64,000 nt of DNA from 'Nostoc azollae' 0708 (GTDB taxonomy: Bacteria > Cyanobacteriota > Cyanobacteriia > Cyanobacteriales > Nostocaceae): the NCBI RefSeq assembly GCF_000196515.1, contig NC_014248.1:2225001-2289000 (forward strand). The letters run 5' to 3'. Positions 8,778 to 18,704 of the stretch are shown one piece after another; positions within the stretch are counted from its first letter, which is position 1, and each line of letters opens with the position of its first letter. Position numbers and translations under genes: made by a program. The notes beneath the pieces were generated by a model that did no database searches, was not told the origin of the DNA, and saw nothing but the letters and a program-made list of their open reading frames with translations.

Positions 8778-9543
8778 CGGGACGTAAACAAAAATCAAGC
8801 CTAAAGCCGTGGTTATCAACCAGGAATAGTAATTGTAGATCCTGGATATGGCCACAATACATCTTTCTTATTAAAAGATGGAAAATCGGAATTTAAAGTA
8901 TTGAGGAGGATTAGCTAAAAATCCCAAAGTCCTTGCCAGTGACCAAGAGGATAGTCCACAAATAATTAGGTTAGATGAATTAGCACAAAGTTTACCCCAA
9001 GAGGCTTTTACAGAAATTCAACTGGAGTTAGATAAACCTAAAACATTATGGGTAGTAACTAAAGAAGTAGAAATATCAGCCTTAACTAACTGGAAAGGGG
9101 AATATTACTATCGTCATCAACACTTCTACCTTCTCTCAAGCCACTGATATTGACTACTTTATGACCAATGTTTCTTCATCAGTTGTCACACCCCAATGGA
9201 TAGTTGATACATATTCTCGAAGAAGTTGGGTAGAATTTGTTTACAGGGAAGCCAAGGGATGGTTAGGACTCAAAGAATATTAAGTTCGAGATAACAGCAG
9301 TTTACTGCGCTATTTTATTTTGGTTTTCTGTGTCTACACTTTTATTCTTTGCCATCAGTGGACTGGAGGATTAAGACCAAGGTGGGCTAAGAAACCTTTG
9401 AATACTTTTACTGCAGCCTTAGAAGCGTTGAGAACAGCCATATCTTTTCTATTTATTGATTGGTTCAACTGGAATCCGGACGTGTTTCCTTCTGATCAAG
9501 CCAGTTTGGGCTACATTTGGGCTTGATTTTTGTTTACGTCCCG
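8778..9543 (+). mobile_element. IS701-like element, internally deleted
   Basis: Perfect inverted repeats of at least 20 bp bound the element: GACGTAAACAAAAATCAAGC at 8781-8800 and its complement at 9521-9540, with CGG/CCG extending the match on the outside. The distance between the ends is only about 0.77 kb, against roughly 1.4 kb for complete IS701-type elements, so the centre has been deleted. The transposase inside is broken. The element sits about 120 bases downstream of the rbcS stop, beyond the terminator of the Rubisco operon. Confidence 0.8.
8830..9526 (+). pseudogene. IS701-family transposase pseudogene
   Basis: Fragments in several frames: IVIVDPGYGHNTSFLLKDG, then PQIIRLDELAQSLPQEAFTE, TLWVVTKEVEISALTNWKGE, and the catalytic-end block WIVDTYSRRSWVEFVYREAK with WLGLKEYQVRDNSSLLRYFI. 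The last block carries the Glu of the DDE triad in VYREAKG. The C-terminal part ends about 20 bases before the right inverted repeat, as in complete IS701 elements. In-frame stops and frameshifts near 8910 and 9120-9150, plus a missing centre, make it non-functional. Confidence 0.8.
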
Positions 9544-9599
9544 CTAACCACATATCAAAAACTAAAAAACCCTCCGCGTACCTCCACACTAATGCGTTC

Positions 9600-9630
9600 A
9601 AAAAAGAGAGATAGAAAACTCTACCTCTCC
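9600..9630 (-). terminator. Rho-independent terminator of the rbcLXS operon
   Basis: On the minus strand GAGAGGTAG and CTATCTCTC form a 9-bp stem (one G-U pair) around a short loop, followed directly by six T residues. It lies about 36 bases beyond the rbcS stop codon, the natural end of the operon. Confidence 0.85.
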
Positions 9631-9665
9631 ACAAAATAAATAAATTATTGAAACCAAATCAGATT

Positions 9666-9995
9666 TTAGTATCTGCTGGGTTTGTGAACGATAAAGCTGA
9701 GAACTTGGCACTGTTTGATGTTGTCAAAACCAACAACACGAACATAGCAGTTACCATACTGAGAACGGCAAGCTTGAACTTCACCTAATACTTCTTGAGT
9801 TGTTTTAGCACTAAACAAAGGTAGCTTCCACATTGTCCAGAATAATTCAGTAGGTTCAGAAGTTTCGTTGAACTCAACTGCTGGGATGTAGCCTTGGTTC
9901 AGAATGTACTGAACTTGCTTGGCGATTTGCGCGTCAGATAGAGGAGGAAGATAAGAGAGGGTTTCGTAACGGCGCTCTTTTGGTAAAGTTTGCAT
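9666..9995 (-). CDS. rbcS: Ribulose bisphosphate carboxylase small subunit
   Basis: A 109-residue form I small subunit when started at the conserved [19 protein letters not shown]; an upstream in-frame ATG at 10025 would add ten atypical residues. Eight small subunits cap the L8 core of Rubisco. The conserved [13 protein letters not shown] block and the C-terminal [19 protein letters not shown] block are intact. It is the last gene of the rbcL-rbcX-rbcS operon, 58 bases after rbcX, with a terminator just downstream. Confidence 0.96.
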   Translation of the reverse strand: MQTLPKERRYETLSYLPPLSDAQIAKQVQYILNQGYIPAVEFNETSEPTELFWTMWKLPLFSAKTTQEVLGEVQACRSQYGNCYVRVVGFDNIKQCQVLSFIVHKPSRY

Positions 9996-10053
9996 AGCTG
10001 TTGATAATTGGGGGCTATTTTTCACTGATTGGTTTTTGGGGCTTGCGCCTATC

Positions 10054-10461
10054 CTAACTGGATAAATTATCCAAGTCAGGATCTAAAATTGTCTGCTGTT
10101 CAGTTTTTGGGGCGGGATTTGATAAATTTAATTGCGTGATACGTTCAAGATGCTGGCGACGCTGTTCCATGTTGGCTTGCTGAATGCCAGTACGCACCAT
10201 TTCTGGTAAGAAATCTGTCACTTCTGCCGCGATGTGTTCCCTGACAGTCATAATCCGCAGAGCCAAATCTGAGTTCTCCCGAAACAGTTCCTCAATATAC
10301 GCTTCTCCATCTTGCATTTTTCCAGCAGAAAAGTTTTGCAACCAATGTGCTAATGGAGGATTTGTTTCGCCTAGCTGTGCCAAAACAGTCATAAGTGCCT
10401 GATAAGTCAGATAACTTTGGAGAGTTTTGGCTATGTCTTTCGCAATTTGCTTTAGATTCAT
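10054..10461 (-). CDS. rbcX: Rubisco assembly chaperone RbcX
   Basis: About 135 residues starting at [20 protein letters not shown]; an earlier in-frame ATG at 10479 would add six residues not seen in the family. RbcX is a homodimeric helical clamp that binds the C-terminal tail of RbcL and promotes L8 assembly. The first helix, with the conserved YLTYQA (residues 17-22), is present, as is the long C-terminal helix [11 protein letters not shown]. Its position between rbcL and rbcS is typical of heterocystous cyanobacteria. It looks intact. Confidence 0.95.
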   Translation of the reverse strand: MNLKQIAKDIAKTLQSYLTYQALMTVLAQLGETNPPLAHWLQNFSAGKMQDGEAYIEELFRENSDLALRIMTVREHIAAEVTDFLPEMVRTGIQQANMEQRRQHLERITQLNLSNPAPKTEQQTILDPDLDNLSS

Positions 10462-10546
10462 GCTTAACCCCAGCCCCATTGATTTTAGATTTTAGATTTT
10501 GGATTTTAAATTCATCCAATAGTCCAAAATCCCAAATCCTAAATTA

Positions 10547-11977
10547 TCAGACGGTATCCATTGCTTCAAACTCGAACTTGATTTCTTTCCACAGTTCGCA
10601 AGCAACGGCCAGTTCAGGAGACCACTTAGCAGCTTCGCGGATAATATCGTTACCTTCACGAGCTAAGTTACGTCCTTCGTTACGAGCTTGGATACAAGCT
10701 TCTAGGGCTACACGGTTAGCGGTTGCACCAGGAGCGTTACCCCATGGGTGACCAAGTGTCCCACCACCAAACTGTAGTACGGAGTCATCACCAAAGATTT
10801 CTACGAGTGCGGGCATGTGCCATACGTGGATACCACCGGAAGCAACTGCCATTACACCAGGCATAGAAGCCCAATCTTGGGTGAAGTAGATACCACGAGA
10901 CTTGTCTTGTTCAACGTAGTTTTCACGTAGTAGGTCAACGAAGCCCATTGTGATGCCGCGTTCACCTTCCAACTTACCAACAACTGTACCGGTGTGAATG
11001 TGGTCTCCACCAGACATACGTAACGTCTTAGCTAATACACGGAAGTGAATACCGTGGTTCTTTTGACGGTCAATAACAGCATGCATAGCACGGTGGATGT
11101 GTAGTAATACACCATTGTTACGACACCAGTGAGCCAAGGTTGTGTTAGCTGTGAAACCTGCGGTCAGGTAGTCATGCATGATGATAGGCATATTGAGTTC
11201 TTTGGCGTACTCAGCCCGTTGCAGCATTTGTTCGCAGGTAGGTGCGGTTACGTTTAGGTAGTGGCCCTTGATTTCACCGGTTTCTGCTTGTGCTTTGTGG
11301 ATTGCTTCTGCTACGAATAGGAAGCGATCACGCCATCTTTGGAATGGTGCAGAGTTAATGTTTTCGTCGTCTTTGGTGAAGTCCAAACCACCGCGCAAAC
11401 ATTCGTATACAGCGCGTCCATAGTTCTTCGCAGACAAACCCAATTTGGGCTTGATCGTACAACCCAACAAAGGACGACCATACTTGTTCAACTTGTCGCG
11501 TTCAACTTGAATACCATGAGGAGGACCTTGGAAAGTCTTCAAGTAAGCAACTGGAATCCGCAAGTCTTCTAAACGTAATGCACGTAATGCTTTGAAACCG
11601 AATACGTTACCTACGATAGAAGTCAACATATTGGTTACAGAACCTTCCTCAAACAAGTCCAGAGGATAAGCAACGTAAGCAATGTATTGGTTATCTTCAC
11701 CAGGAACTGGTTCGATATCGTAGCAACGACCTTTGTAACGGTCTAGGTCGGTGAGCAAGTCTGTCCATACAGTTGTCCAAGTACCTGTAGAAGACTCAGC
11801 TGCTACCGCAGCACCAGCTTCTTCGGGTGGAACTCCAGGCTGAGGAGTCATCCGGAATGCTGCAAGAATATCTGTATCTTTAGGTGTGTAATCGGGAGTG
11901 TAATAAGTTAGTCTGTAATCTTTAACCCCAGCTTGATACCCAGATTTAGCCTGAGTCTTAGTTTGCGCGTAAGACAT
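10547..11977 (-). CDS. rbcL: Ribulose bisphosphate carboxylase large subunit
   Basis: A 476-residue form IB large subunit when started at [20 protein letters not shown]; an in-frame ATG 36 bases earlier adds an atypical leader. It fixes CO2 onto ribulose-1,5-bisphosphate. Visible catalytic elements: the TIKPKLG block (Lys176, Lys175 in plant numbering), [11 protein letters not shown] with the carbamylated Lys202 and the Mg ligands Asp204 and Glu205, and the loop-6 region [15 protein letters not shown] ribosome site precedes the chosen start. It is the first gene of the rbcLXS operon. Confidence 0.97.
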   Translation of the reverse strand: MSYAQTKTQAKSGYQAGVKDYRLTYYTPDYTPKDTDILAAFRMTPQPGVPPEEAGAAVAAESSTGTWTTVWTDLLTDLDRYKGRCYDIEPVPGEDNQYIAYVAYPLDLFEEGSVTNMLTSIVGNVFGFKALRALRLEDLRIPVAYLKTFQGPPHGIQVERDKLNKYGRPLLGCTIKPKLGLSAKNYGRAVYECLRGGLDFTKDDENINSAPFQRWRDRFLFVAEAIHKAQAETGEIKGHYLNVTAPTCEQMLQRAEYAKELNMPIIMHDYLTAGFTANTTLAHWCRNNGVLLHIHRAMHAVIDRQKNHGIHFRVLAKTLRMSGGDHIHTGTVVGKLEGERGITMGFVDLLRENYVEQDKSRGIYFTQDWASMPGVMAVASGGIHVWHMPALVEIFGDDSVLQFGGGTLGHPWGNAPGATANRVALEACIQARNEGRNLAREGNDIIREAAKWSPELAVACELWKEIKFEFEAMDTV

Positions 11978-12739
11978 ATTTTTCTTCCAAGAAGTCAATC
12001 TTTTTACTATCAAATCACGTTATGTGCAACTTTTTATCACCCTTTATCTTTCTTTTTATCTCCCTGTAGATATAAAGAAAACTTATAATTAGGTCTGTTT
12101 GTTGGTTGAGGGTAGCGTTCTTTGTTTTGTAAATACTTGGTAACAGTACCAAATTACCGCACCTTTTTATCTCTATATAATAATAGTAGAATAATAGTAG
12201 AGGTGCACATCTAGGCGCTTGGTTTTTTCCCTTGTTCCACGAAGACAAAGTCTTTGATATATCTTTTGCTTACTGTACTAAACCTGCTTAGTTTCAGAGA
12301 AACTTCGCCGCTTTATGGGCATTCTTTAAAATTTATGCCTTAAAACTAGGAAGAATTAGGGTTTGAGCCTGTCAAGCCTATTCTCCCGGTTCTTATCTCC
12401 TGATATCTTTCTCATGATTTGGGAAAAAAGATATAGAGGAAACTTCACTAACTGCGGTTTAGCTCCAGGATGAGCCAAAGATAAAAAAGTACACACGACG
12501 GAATTTGTAACTTGTCTCACAATATATCAACAATTCAATAAGTTATCCTTTGAAAGTTCTTAACTCATTGATTTAAATTTCTTATTGAAAGAATTCAAAT
12601 AAATGAGTTAAGACTGCTTTACAAAGGGTGATTATTAGTTATATATCAGTACAGTTCCAGATTAGGCTTACCATTATTTGTTAGTTTTGCATTCTGAATT
12701 ACTAAGTTCTTAGGTACTGTCTCCAAAGGATATAAAAGC
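11978..12739. other. Upstream region between rbcL and the propeller gene
   Basis: About 760 bases between divergent genes. Short open frames here lack family motifs. The part near rbcL is AT-rich and should hold the rbc promoter and leader, but I found no clear NtcA-type GTA-N8-TAC site or strong -35/-10 pair. The part near 12740 contains a large imperfect palindrome, listed separately. An AAAGGA ribosome site precedes the gene at 12740. Confidence 0.5.
12547..12627. repeat. Large imperfect palindrome
   Basis: CCTTTG at 12547 pairs with CAAAGG at 12622-12627, and the inner arms CTTAACTCATT and AATGAGTTAAG pair perfectly, with partial pairing continuing inwards (ATTTAAATTTCTT against AAAGAATTCAAAT). 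The whole can fold into one long hairpin. It resembles a small non-autonomous palindromic element or a transcript-end structure. It lies about 110 bases before the propeller gene. Confidence 0.6.
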
Positions 12740-13819
12740 GTGGTATTATTTAATAGACGTACTCGTTTATTGATGATTTCTACTTTACTGGGGATAGCTA
12801 TCAGCCCCAGTATAGGCATACGAGTAGGATCCCAAGAAAAACCTGATATTAATCCCGCTAATAATGCTACTTATCCAGTTGGACCTCCTCCAAAACGAGT
12901 AGATCCTTTACCGGATGATAGAGATGTGCAGGAGAGAGAAGCAGAAACTGATTATCGTATTAGTAGCTTATTAGGTGATTTTGCTGGTAATTTGTGGGTA
13001 GGTTCTTGGCGTGGTTTATCGCAGATTGACCCGAATACGGGTAATATTATTGCTCGTGTCAGTTTACCCAATGTGACTATTGGTGCATTAGCTCAAGATA
13101 AAGTCGGTCGTTTGTGGGTCGGTAATTATGAAGGGTTGACACGAGTAGACCCCCGCACTAATGAAATTACAGCCCAAAATTTATTACTACCTTCCAAAAG
13201 GGTGTTGTCGCTGCTGATTGATAAACGCGGTTATTTGTGGACAGGTACTGATAGTGGTTTAGCTTTAATTAGTCCCGATCAAGGCTTGATCATGACAACA
13301 GTTAAAAATATGCCTGGTGTTTGTGTCAATGCAATGACCTTAGATGCTGAGGGTCAGCTTTGGGCTGGGACTTTGGATGGACTGATCAGGGTGAATACTG
13401 CCAGTGCTTTGATTATGAAGAGGATGAACAATCTACCAGGGTCGACAGTACAAACTTTGGCTATTAGTCCTGAAGGGTTAATTTGGGCAGGGATGCCAAA
13501 TCAATTACTGGTAGTTAATCCGAAAAATGGTATTGTGCTTAGGTCTGTAACTCCTCTGCGCGGACGAAATGTAACTTCAGTTCGTTTTGCTCAAGATGGT
13601 AGTGTTTGGGTTGGTACTACTAATGGTTTACTACGATTAAATCCGAATACTGGAGCTTTGTTAGATAGAGTTCCGGGACTTCCTTCTAGTCGGGTGCTGA
13701 CGGTTGTTCCTGATCTTGGTAATAAGTTGTGGGTGGGAACCAGTGAGGGACTAGCTTGGTTAATGCCTACAATGGATAAGGCAAGACCTCATTTTGGTTT
13801 TGGTCGGAGTGTGAAGTAG
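12740..13819 (+). CDS. Seven-bladed beta-propeller protein with two-component-regulator-type repeats, exported
   Basis: A 359-residue protein starting at GTG with AAAGGA upstream. The hydrophobic N-terminus (LLMISTLLGIAISPSIGI, about 10-27) looks like a signal peptide or anchor. A Pro/Asp-rich linker follows, then seven repeats of the type (L/V)W.G(T/N)..GL..(I/L/V)(D/N)P..G. Examples are NLWVGSWRGLSQIDPNTG, RLWVGNYEGLTRVDP and SVWVGTTNGLLRLNPNTG. These are the Reg_prop repeats found in sensor domains, but no kinase or cyclase domain follows. It is probably a stand-alone periplasmic propeller; the ligand is unknown. Confidence 0.8.
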   Translation: MVLFNRRTRLLMISTLLGIAISPSIGIRVGSQEKPDINPANNATYPVGPPPKRVDPLPDDRDVQEREAETDYRISSLLGDFAGNLWVGSWRGLSQIDPNTGNIIARVSLPNVTIGALAQDKVGRLWVGNYEGLTRVDPRTNEITAQNLLLPSKRVLSLLIDKRGYLWTGTDSGLALISPDQGLIMTTVKNMPGVCVNAMTLDAEGQLWAGTLDGLIRVNTASALIMKRMNNLPGSTVQTLAISPEGLIWAGMPNQLLVVNPKNGIVLRSVTPLRGRNVTSVRFAQDGSVWVGTTNGLLRLNPNTGALLDRVPGLPSSRVLTVVPDLGNKLWVGTSEGLAWLMPTMDKARPHFGFGRSVK

Positions 13820-13981
13820 GTTATGGGGTATAGGGTATGGGGTTCAAGACTGAGAGAATAAGAATAAATAGATGTATTCCCTGCTGTCTTTTGCCTCTTG
13901 TCTTCTGTCACCTATTCCCTACTTCCAATTTTGAATTTTTAATTTTGTTTTGAATTTTTAATTTTGAATTTTTAATTGATT

Positions 13982-14743
13982 ATGGTAATTACTACCCAGC
14001 AATTAATTCAATGGAAACAGCAGGGACGGGCAATTGTCGCTTTGACTGCTTGGGATTATGTGATCGCTCAACTGTTAGATGCAGCTGGTTTAGACTTAAT
14101 CCTGGTAGGAGATTCTCTGGCAGTAGTGCTTGGGTATAATACAACGCTGCCAGTAACTCTAGATGAAATGATCCATCATGCTAAAGCTGTACGTCGTGGT
14201 GTCAAACGGGCTTTGGTTGTGGTTGATTTACCATTCTTAACCTATCAAGAAAGTATTTCCCAAGCGATGCACTCAGCCGGAAGGGTGTTGAAAGAAACAG
14301 GCGCACAAGCGGTAAAATTAGAGGGTGGACATCCCTCAATGGTGGAAACGGTGGCCAGGTTGGTGCAAGCGGGAATTCCGGTAATGGGTCATGTAGGATT
14401 GACACCACAATCTTTACATCAACTAGGTTTGCGACAACAGGGTAAAAGCCCAGAAGCCAGTGAGAGAATTTTAAATGAAGCGATCGCTCTCGAACAAGCA
14501 GGTGTGTTTTCAATAGTATTAGAACATATCCCGCCCCAACTAGCCTTACAAATTACCCAAAAGTTGCGTATCCCTACTATTGGTATTGGTGCAGGCTGGG
14601 AATGTGACGGACAGATTTTAGTTACTTCCGATGTCTTAGGACTTTCGGAAAAGCAACCGCTGTTTGCTAAAGTTTATACAAATCTGCGGGAAGAGATTAC
14701 CAAAGCTGTCCAGAATTATGCTTTAGAAGTACGTGATAGATAA
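13982..14743 (+). CDS. panB: 3-methyl-2-oxobutanoate hydroxymethyltransferase
   Basis: A 253-residue protein from ATG 13982; an in-frame TTG two codons earlier is less likely. PanB transfers a hydroxymethyl group from methylene-tetrahydrofolate to ketoisovalerate, the first step towards pantothenate and CoA. Family blocks: [20 protein letters not shown] with [11 protein letters not shown] (metal-binding Asp), the VKLEGG block, [12 protein letters not shown], and the catalytic Glu in [16 protein letters not shown] is followed by [13 protein letters not shown], normal for the family. It appears intact. AT-rich direct repeats of TTTTGAATTTTTAATT precede it. Confidence 0.95.
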   Translation: MVITTQQLIQWKQQGRAIVALTAWDYVIAQLLDAAGLDLILVGDSLAVVLGYNTTLPVTLDEMIHHAKAVRRGVKRALVVVDLPFLTYQESISQAMHSAGRVLKETGAQAVKLEGGHPSMVETVARLVQAGIPVMGHVGLTPQSLHQLGLRQQGKSPEASERILNEAIALEQAGVFSIVLEHIPPQLALQITQKLRIPTIGIGAGWECDGQILVTSDVLGLSEKQPLFAKVYTNLREEITKAVQNYALEVRDR

Positions 14744-15005
14744 TTTATGTAAGAGATAATCAAATCACAACTCATCACTTAAAAGTTGTTACTATTGGAA
14801 CACCGCAAACTATCACGTTTCCCGACCACACCCAGCTACCAGAGTTCAAGGGCGAATTTGTGAAAAGTTTTTATAGCTCAGTACAGTGAAGGCTTACAGC
14901 AGCTGGTTTGATATAAAAACCCATAATTTTTGCTGAATTGAGACAGATAAAGACTAAACTTAAAAGTCTTGTACAGCACAACCTGTAATTTTAAATGAAG
15001 TAATC

Positions 15006-16586
15006 ATGTCCAAGGTTCTTGTCTCTGATCCGATTGACCAAGCTGGTATTGACATTCTTTCCCAAGTTGCTACGGTTGATGTCAAAACAGGTCTAAAACC
15101 AGCAGAACTAATAGAAATTATTGGTGAGTATGACGCGCTAATGATCCGTTCTGGAACTCGCGTTACTCAAGAGATTATTGAAGCTGGCACACAATTAAAA
15201 ATTATTGGTCGTGCTGGTGTAGGTGTGGATAATGTGGATGTTCCTGCTGCTACCCGCAAAGGTATTATAGTAGTTAACTCTCCAGAGGGAAACACGATCG
15301 CCGCTGCTGAACACGCACTAGCAATGATATTATCTTTATCCCGTCATATCCCGGATGCAAATGCTTCCGTTAAACGCGGTGAGTGGGATCGGAAAACTTT
15401 TGTGGGTGCAGAAGTATACAAAAAAAATCTCGGTATTGTTGGGTTAGGGAAAATTGGCTCCCATGTAGCGTCTGTAGCTAAGGCTATGGGGATGAAGCTA
15501 TTAGCTTATGATCCCTTTATTTCTACAGAACGGGCTGAACAAATGGGTTGTCAGTTGGTAGATTTAGATTTGCTATTCCAGCAAGCAGATTATATTACTT
15601 TACACATCCCTAAAACTCCAGAAACTACCAATTTAATCAACGCTAAAACTTTGGCGAAGATGAAACCAACTGCTAGAATTATCAACTGCGCTCGTGGTGG
15701 CATCATTGATGAGTCAGCTTTGGCAGCGGCGATTAAAGAAGGTAAAATCGGTGGTGCAGCGTTGGATGTATTCGATTCTGAACCCCTGGGAGAGTCTGAG
15801 CTGCGATCGCTCGGTAAAGATATTATTCTTACTCCGCACTTAGGTGCATCTACCACAGAAGCCCAAGTTAATGTAGCCATAGACGTAGCTGAACAAATCC
15901 GTGATGTTATTTTAGGACTACCAGCCCGTTCTGCTGTTAATATTCCCGGACTCGGACCCGATATCTTGGAAGAACTCAAACCCTATATGCAGTTGGCGGA
16001 AACCTTGGGTAACTTGGTAGGACAACTAGCAGGAGGAAGGGTGGAAACACTGACTGTCAAACTACAAGGGGAACTGGCAACTAATAAGAGTCAGCCTTTA
16101 GTAGTAGCAGCCCTGAAAGGACTACTATATCAAGCTTTGCGGGAACGAGTAAATTACGTCAACGCTAGCATAGAAGCCAAAGAAAGGGGTATTCGCGTTA
16201 TTGAAACAAGGGATGCTTCAGCACGAGATTATGCAGGCTCACTGCATTTAGAAGCTACAGGTACTTTGGGCACTCATTCTGTCACAGGTGCTTTGTTGGG
16301 TGATAAAGAAATCCACCTAACTGATGTTGACGGCTTCCCCATTAACGTTCCACCTAGCAAATATATGCTGTTCACTCTCCACCGTGATATGCCAGGAATT
16401 ATTGGTAAACTCGGTTCTCTATTGGGTAGTTTTAATGTCAATATTGCCAGTATGCAGGTAGGACGAAAAATTGTCCGTGGTGATGCGGTCATGGCTTTAA
16501 GTATTGATGATCCTTTACCCGATGGCATTTTGGATGAAATTACAAAAGTACCCGGCATTCGAGATGCATATACAGTAACACTTTAA
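15006..16586 (+). CDS. serA: D-3-phosphoglycerate dehydrogenase
   Basis: A 526-residue long-form PGDH. It oxidises 3-phosphoglycerate with NAD as the first step of serine synthesis. The substrate/NAD core has GLGKIGSHVASVAKAMG (Rossmann glycine motif, about residue 146), the catalytic Arg in NCARGGIIDE, and the His in LTPHLGAST. An intervening ASB domain (about 320-445) and a C-terminal ACT domain (YMLFTLHRDMPGIIGKLGSL) complete the form common in cyanobacteria. The ATG follows AAATGAAG. It is 128 bases upstream of prmA, in the same direction. It looks intact. Confidence 0.96.
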   Translation: MSKVLVSDPIDQAGIDILSQVATVDVKTGLKPAELIEIIGEYDALMIRSGTRVTQEIIEAGTQLKIIGRAGVGVDNVDVPAATRKGIIVVNSPEGNTIAAAEHALAMILSLSRHIPDANASVKRGEWDRKTFVGAEVYKKNLGIVGLGKIGSHVASVAKAMGMKLLAYDPFISTERAEQMGCQLVDLDLLFQQADYITLHIPKTPETTNLINAKTLAKMKPTARIINCARGGIIDESALAAAIKEGKIGGAALDVFDSEPLGESELRSLGKDIILTPHLGASTTEAQVNVAIDVAEQIRDVILGLPARSAVNIPGLGPDILEELKPYMQLAETLGNLVGQLAGGRVETLTVKLQGELATNKSQPLVVAALKGLLYQALRERVNYVNASIEAKERGIRVIETRDASARDYAGSLHLEATGTLGTHSVTGALLGDKEIHLTDVDGFPINVPPSKYMLFTLHRDMPGIIGKLGSLLGSFNVNIASMQVGRKIVRGDAVMALSIDDPLPDGILDEITKVPGIRDAYTVTL

Positions 16587-16714
16587 CTTTGGATTACAAA
16601 TAGGTGACAGGTGGGTGATAGGTCACAGTTAGATTTCCTATCCCTCCTTCCCTCCTTCCCTATTCCCTATTGCCTGTTCCCATGATAAATCTAGAATCTA
16701 AAATCTAAAATTTT

Positions 16715-17635
16715 ATGGCAAATACTTGGTGGGAACTGAAAATTTTATGTGAAGTAGACCTAGAAGATATTATCTTTTGGCGACTGGAAGGTTTTGGCTG
16801 TCGTGGTACAGCCAGCGAAAGTAAAGGGAATTCCTCACTATTAAAGGCTTATTTACCAAGTTTTCAAGCACAACTACTAGATTTGTCGGCCCTATCACTA
16901 TGGTTGCGTCAAGATGCTTTGTGTATAGGATTGCCATCTCCCCTCCTACACTGGAATTTGATTGATGAGGAGGATTGGGCTAGTAGGTGGAAACAGTATT
17001 GGCAACCTCAAGAAATAGGTGATCGCTTCCTAATTAATCCCGCATGGCTACCGTTACAGGACTCACTAGAACGGTTAGTGATTCGCCTTGATCCGGGTAT
17101 TGCTTTTGGTACAGGCAATCATTCCACAACTCAACTGTGTTTAGAATCTCTAGAAATGCGCCTTAGCGAAGTCTCCACAGGTTTTATTGATAAGAATGAA
17201 AAAAAACAATCTTTAGTAATCGCAGATATCGGCTGTGGCTCTGGTATCCTTTCCATTGGTGCCATACTTTTGGGAGCAGAAAAAGTTTATGCAGTCGATA
17301 ATGATCCCTTGGCTGTGAAATCAACTTTCAGCAATCGCGCCCTTAATGATATTAATTCAGAACAGTTAATACCTGCCCAGGGTAGTGTAGATATTTTGAC
17401 AAAACTGATTTCTCAACCAGTGGACGGTATTGTTTGCAATATTTTGGCTGATGTCATTATTGAGTTAATTCCAGAAATGGGAGCTATTACTAAAACTACT
17501 AGCTGGGGGGTCTTTAGCGGTATTTTACTAGAACAATCTAAAGCTGTTGCTGATGTTTTAGAACAAAATGGCTGGGTTGTAGCTACTCTCTGGAAAAGAA
17601 AAGAATGGTGTTGCTTAAATGCACGTCGTTCTTAA
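16715..17635 (+). CDS. prmA: Ribosomal protein L11 methyltransferase
   Basis: A 306-residue SAM-dependent methyltransferase of the PrmA family, which trimethylates ribosomal protein L11. The N-terminal substrate domain ([20 protein letters not shown]) is followed by the linker block [20 protein letters not shown], the SAM-binding block [20 protein letters not shown] and the acidic residue in AVDNDPLAV. The catalytic-type [12 protein letters not shown] block follows. Length and order are normal for the family. It follows serA with a short repeat-rich spacer. Confidence 0.94.
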   Translation: MANTWWELKILCEVDLEDIIFWRLEGFGCRGTASESKGNSSLLKAYLPSFQAQLLDLSALSLWLRQDALCIGLPSPLLHWNLIDEEDWASRWKQYWQPQEIGDRFLINPAWLPLQDSLERLVIRLDPGIAFGTGNHSTTQLCLESLEMRLSEVSTGFIDKNEKKQSLVIADIGCGSGILSIGAILLGAEKVYAVDNDPLAVKSTFSNRALNDINSEQLIPAQGSVDILTKLISQPVDGIVCNILADVIIELIPEMGAITKTTSWGVFSGILLEQSKAVADVLEQNGWVVATLWKRKEWCCLNARRS

Positions 17636-17719
17636 AAAGAATAGGTGACAGGTGACAGGTAACAGGGAAGAGTATATAGGGAAGAACTAATTAATTATTC
17701 ATTCTCCCCTATTAGCAAA

Positions 17720-18037
17720 TTAAATCAGAGCTCTCAGATGTTGAACTAGCTGTGGTGCTTGGACTACACCCTCAATTCTATCTACTGGCTTACCTTCCTT
17801 AAATAGTACCAAGGTTGGTAAAGCAGCTATTGCATATTGACTCGCTAATCCTGTATACTTATCAGTGTCAATTTTGACAATTTGTAAACGGTCTTTCAAT
17901 TGAGCATTAACTTGTTCTAAAATTGGAACCATCATCTGACAAGGACCACACCAGTCAGCGTAAAAGTCCACTAATACTGGAACATCAGAACCTGATAACA
18001 TTTCTTCAAAGCTGTTAAATTCCTTTTTAGTTGTCAT
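17720..18037 (-). CDS. trxA: Thioredoxin
   Basis: A 105-residue single-domain thioredoxin with the redox motif WCGPC (cysteines 30 and 33) and cis-proline 74 in ALPTLVLF. The buried Asp in VLVDFYADWC is present. It reduces disulfides of target enzymes in the cytosol, with electrons from a thioredoxin reductase. The N-terminus (MTTKKEFNSFEEMLSGSDVP) suggests one of the cyanobacterial paralogues rather than the main m-type, but I cannot fix the subtype. It is convergent with prmA. Confidence 0.9.
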   Translation of the reverse strand: MTTKKEFNSFEEMLSGSDVPVLVDFYADWCGPCQMMVPILEQVNAQLKDRLQIVKIDTDKYTGLASQYAIAALPTLVLFKEGKPVDRIEGVVQAPQLVQHLRALI

Positions 18038-18152
18038 GATGGCACATACCGATTTTTAATTGTTTGCTTTAATGGTAGTTCTTGGGTTATGGAATTGCCG
18101 GAATTTTATTTTTTCTTGAGAAATATGGTCTCACACAGAGAATGGACGAGAG

Positions 18153-18232
18153 ATATAGCAGGAGTCAGGAGTCAGGAGTCAGGAGTAAAAGTCTCTTGCT
18201 CTCTTGGTTTCAATTTAGATTCTGTACCTCAT
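18153..18232 (-). repeat. Dispersed intergenic repeat, copy 1 of 3
   Basis: A run of GGAGTCA units (18160-18185), then AGTAAAAGTCTCTTGCTCTC and a tail reading TTTAGATTCTGTACCTCATT. The reverse complement of the whole recurs at 36278-36366 and 51237-51326. Confidence 0.75.
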
Positions 18233-18299
18233 TAGACCTATCTTTAAAAGAAATTTTGTGGCAAAATAAGCAGAAAAAATATAACTGTGTATATCAACA

Positions 18300-18704
18300 A
18301 TGACAAGTCCCCTAGAAAGAATAGAATTATACCCCTAGGAATCAGAAAGATTAATTGGGATTAAGTATGAAGACCTTATCACATTAGTAGCATTAGCAGA
18401 AAAAAGGTATCTAGAGAAACAAGCAGAAGTTGAAAAAAGAACAATTAGGTTAATAGCGTCTGGAGGAGGACGTAAAGCAGAAATCAGCCCAAAGGAGGGA
18501 GTATGTCTATGCCTAGTAGACCTCAGACAGAAGCCAACATTTGAAATTCTAGGACTATTGTTTGATCTATGGAGGACAAAAGCAAATAACACATTTAATT
18601 ATTGGGTAGCAATTCCGAGGGGAATTTTACCTATCTCCCAAATAGAAGAGGTCAAAAAAGACGAGCAAAAATATCAAGAAATATGGGAAGGACTGAGTGA
18701 GTAA
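18300..18704 (+). pseudogene. Transposase N-terminal fragment (HTH part of an IS5-type DDE transposase)
   Basis: The frame starts MTSPLERIELYP, has a TAG at 18336, and continues ESERLIGIKYEDLITLVALA, then RLIASGGGRKAEISPKEGVC, CLVDLRQKPTFEILGLLFDL and FNYWVAIPRGILP. This is the layout of the helix-turn-helix N-terminal ORF of cyanobacterial two-ORF IS5-type transposases. The DDE half expected downstream is absent. One early stop plus the missing catalytic half make it non-functional. Confidence 0.65.

Noticed and set aside
12015-12248. 77-codon frame upstream of rbcL on the minus strand
   Set aside because: It lies in the AT-rich rbcL leader, is rich in Tyr/Ile/Lys as expected for chance frames, and has no motif.
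14965-14985. TTGTACAGCACAA as a possible CAST right end
   Set aside because: It shares TGTACAG with the left tip but lacks the GACAAATT-type repeat, and no CAST genes are near.
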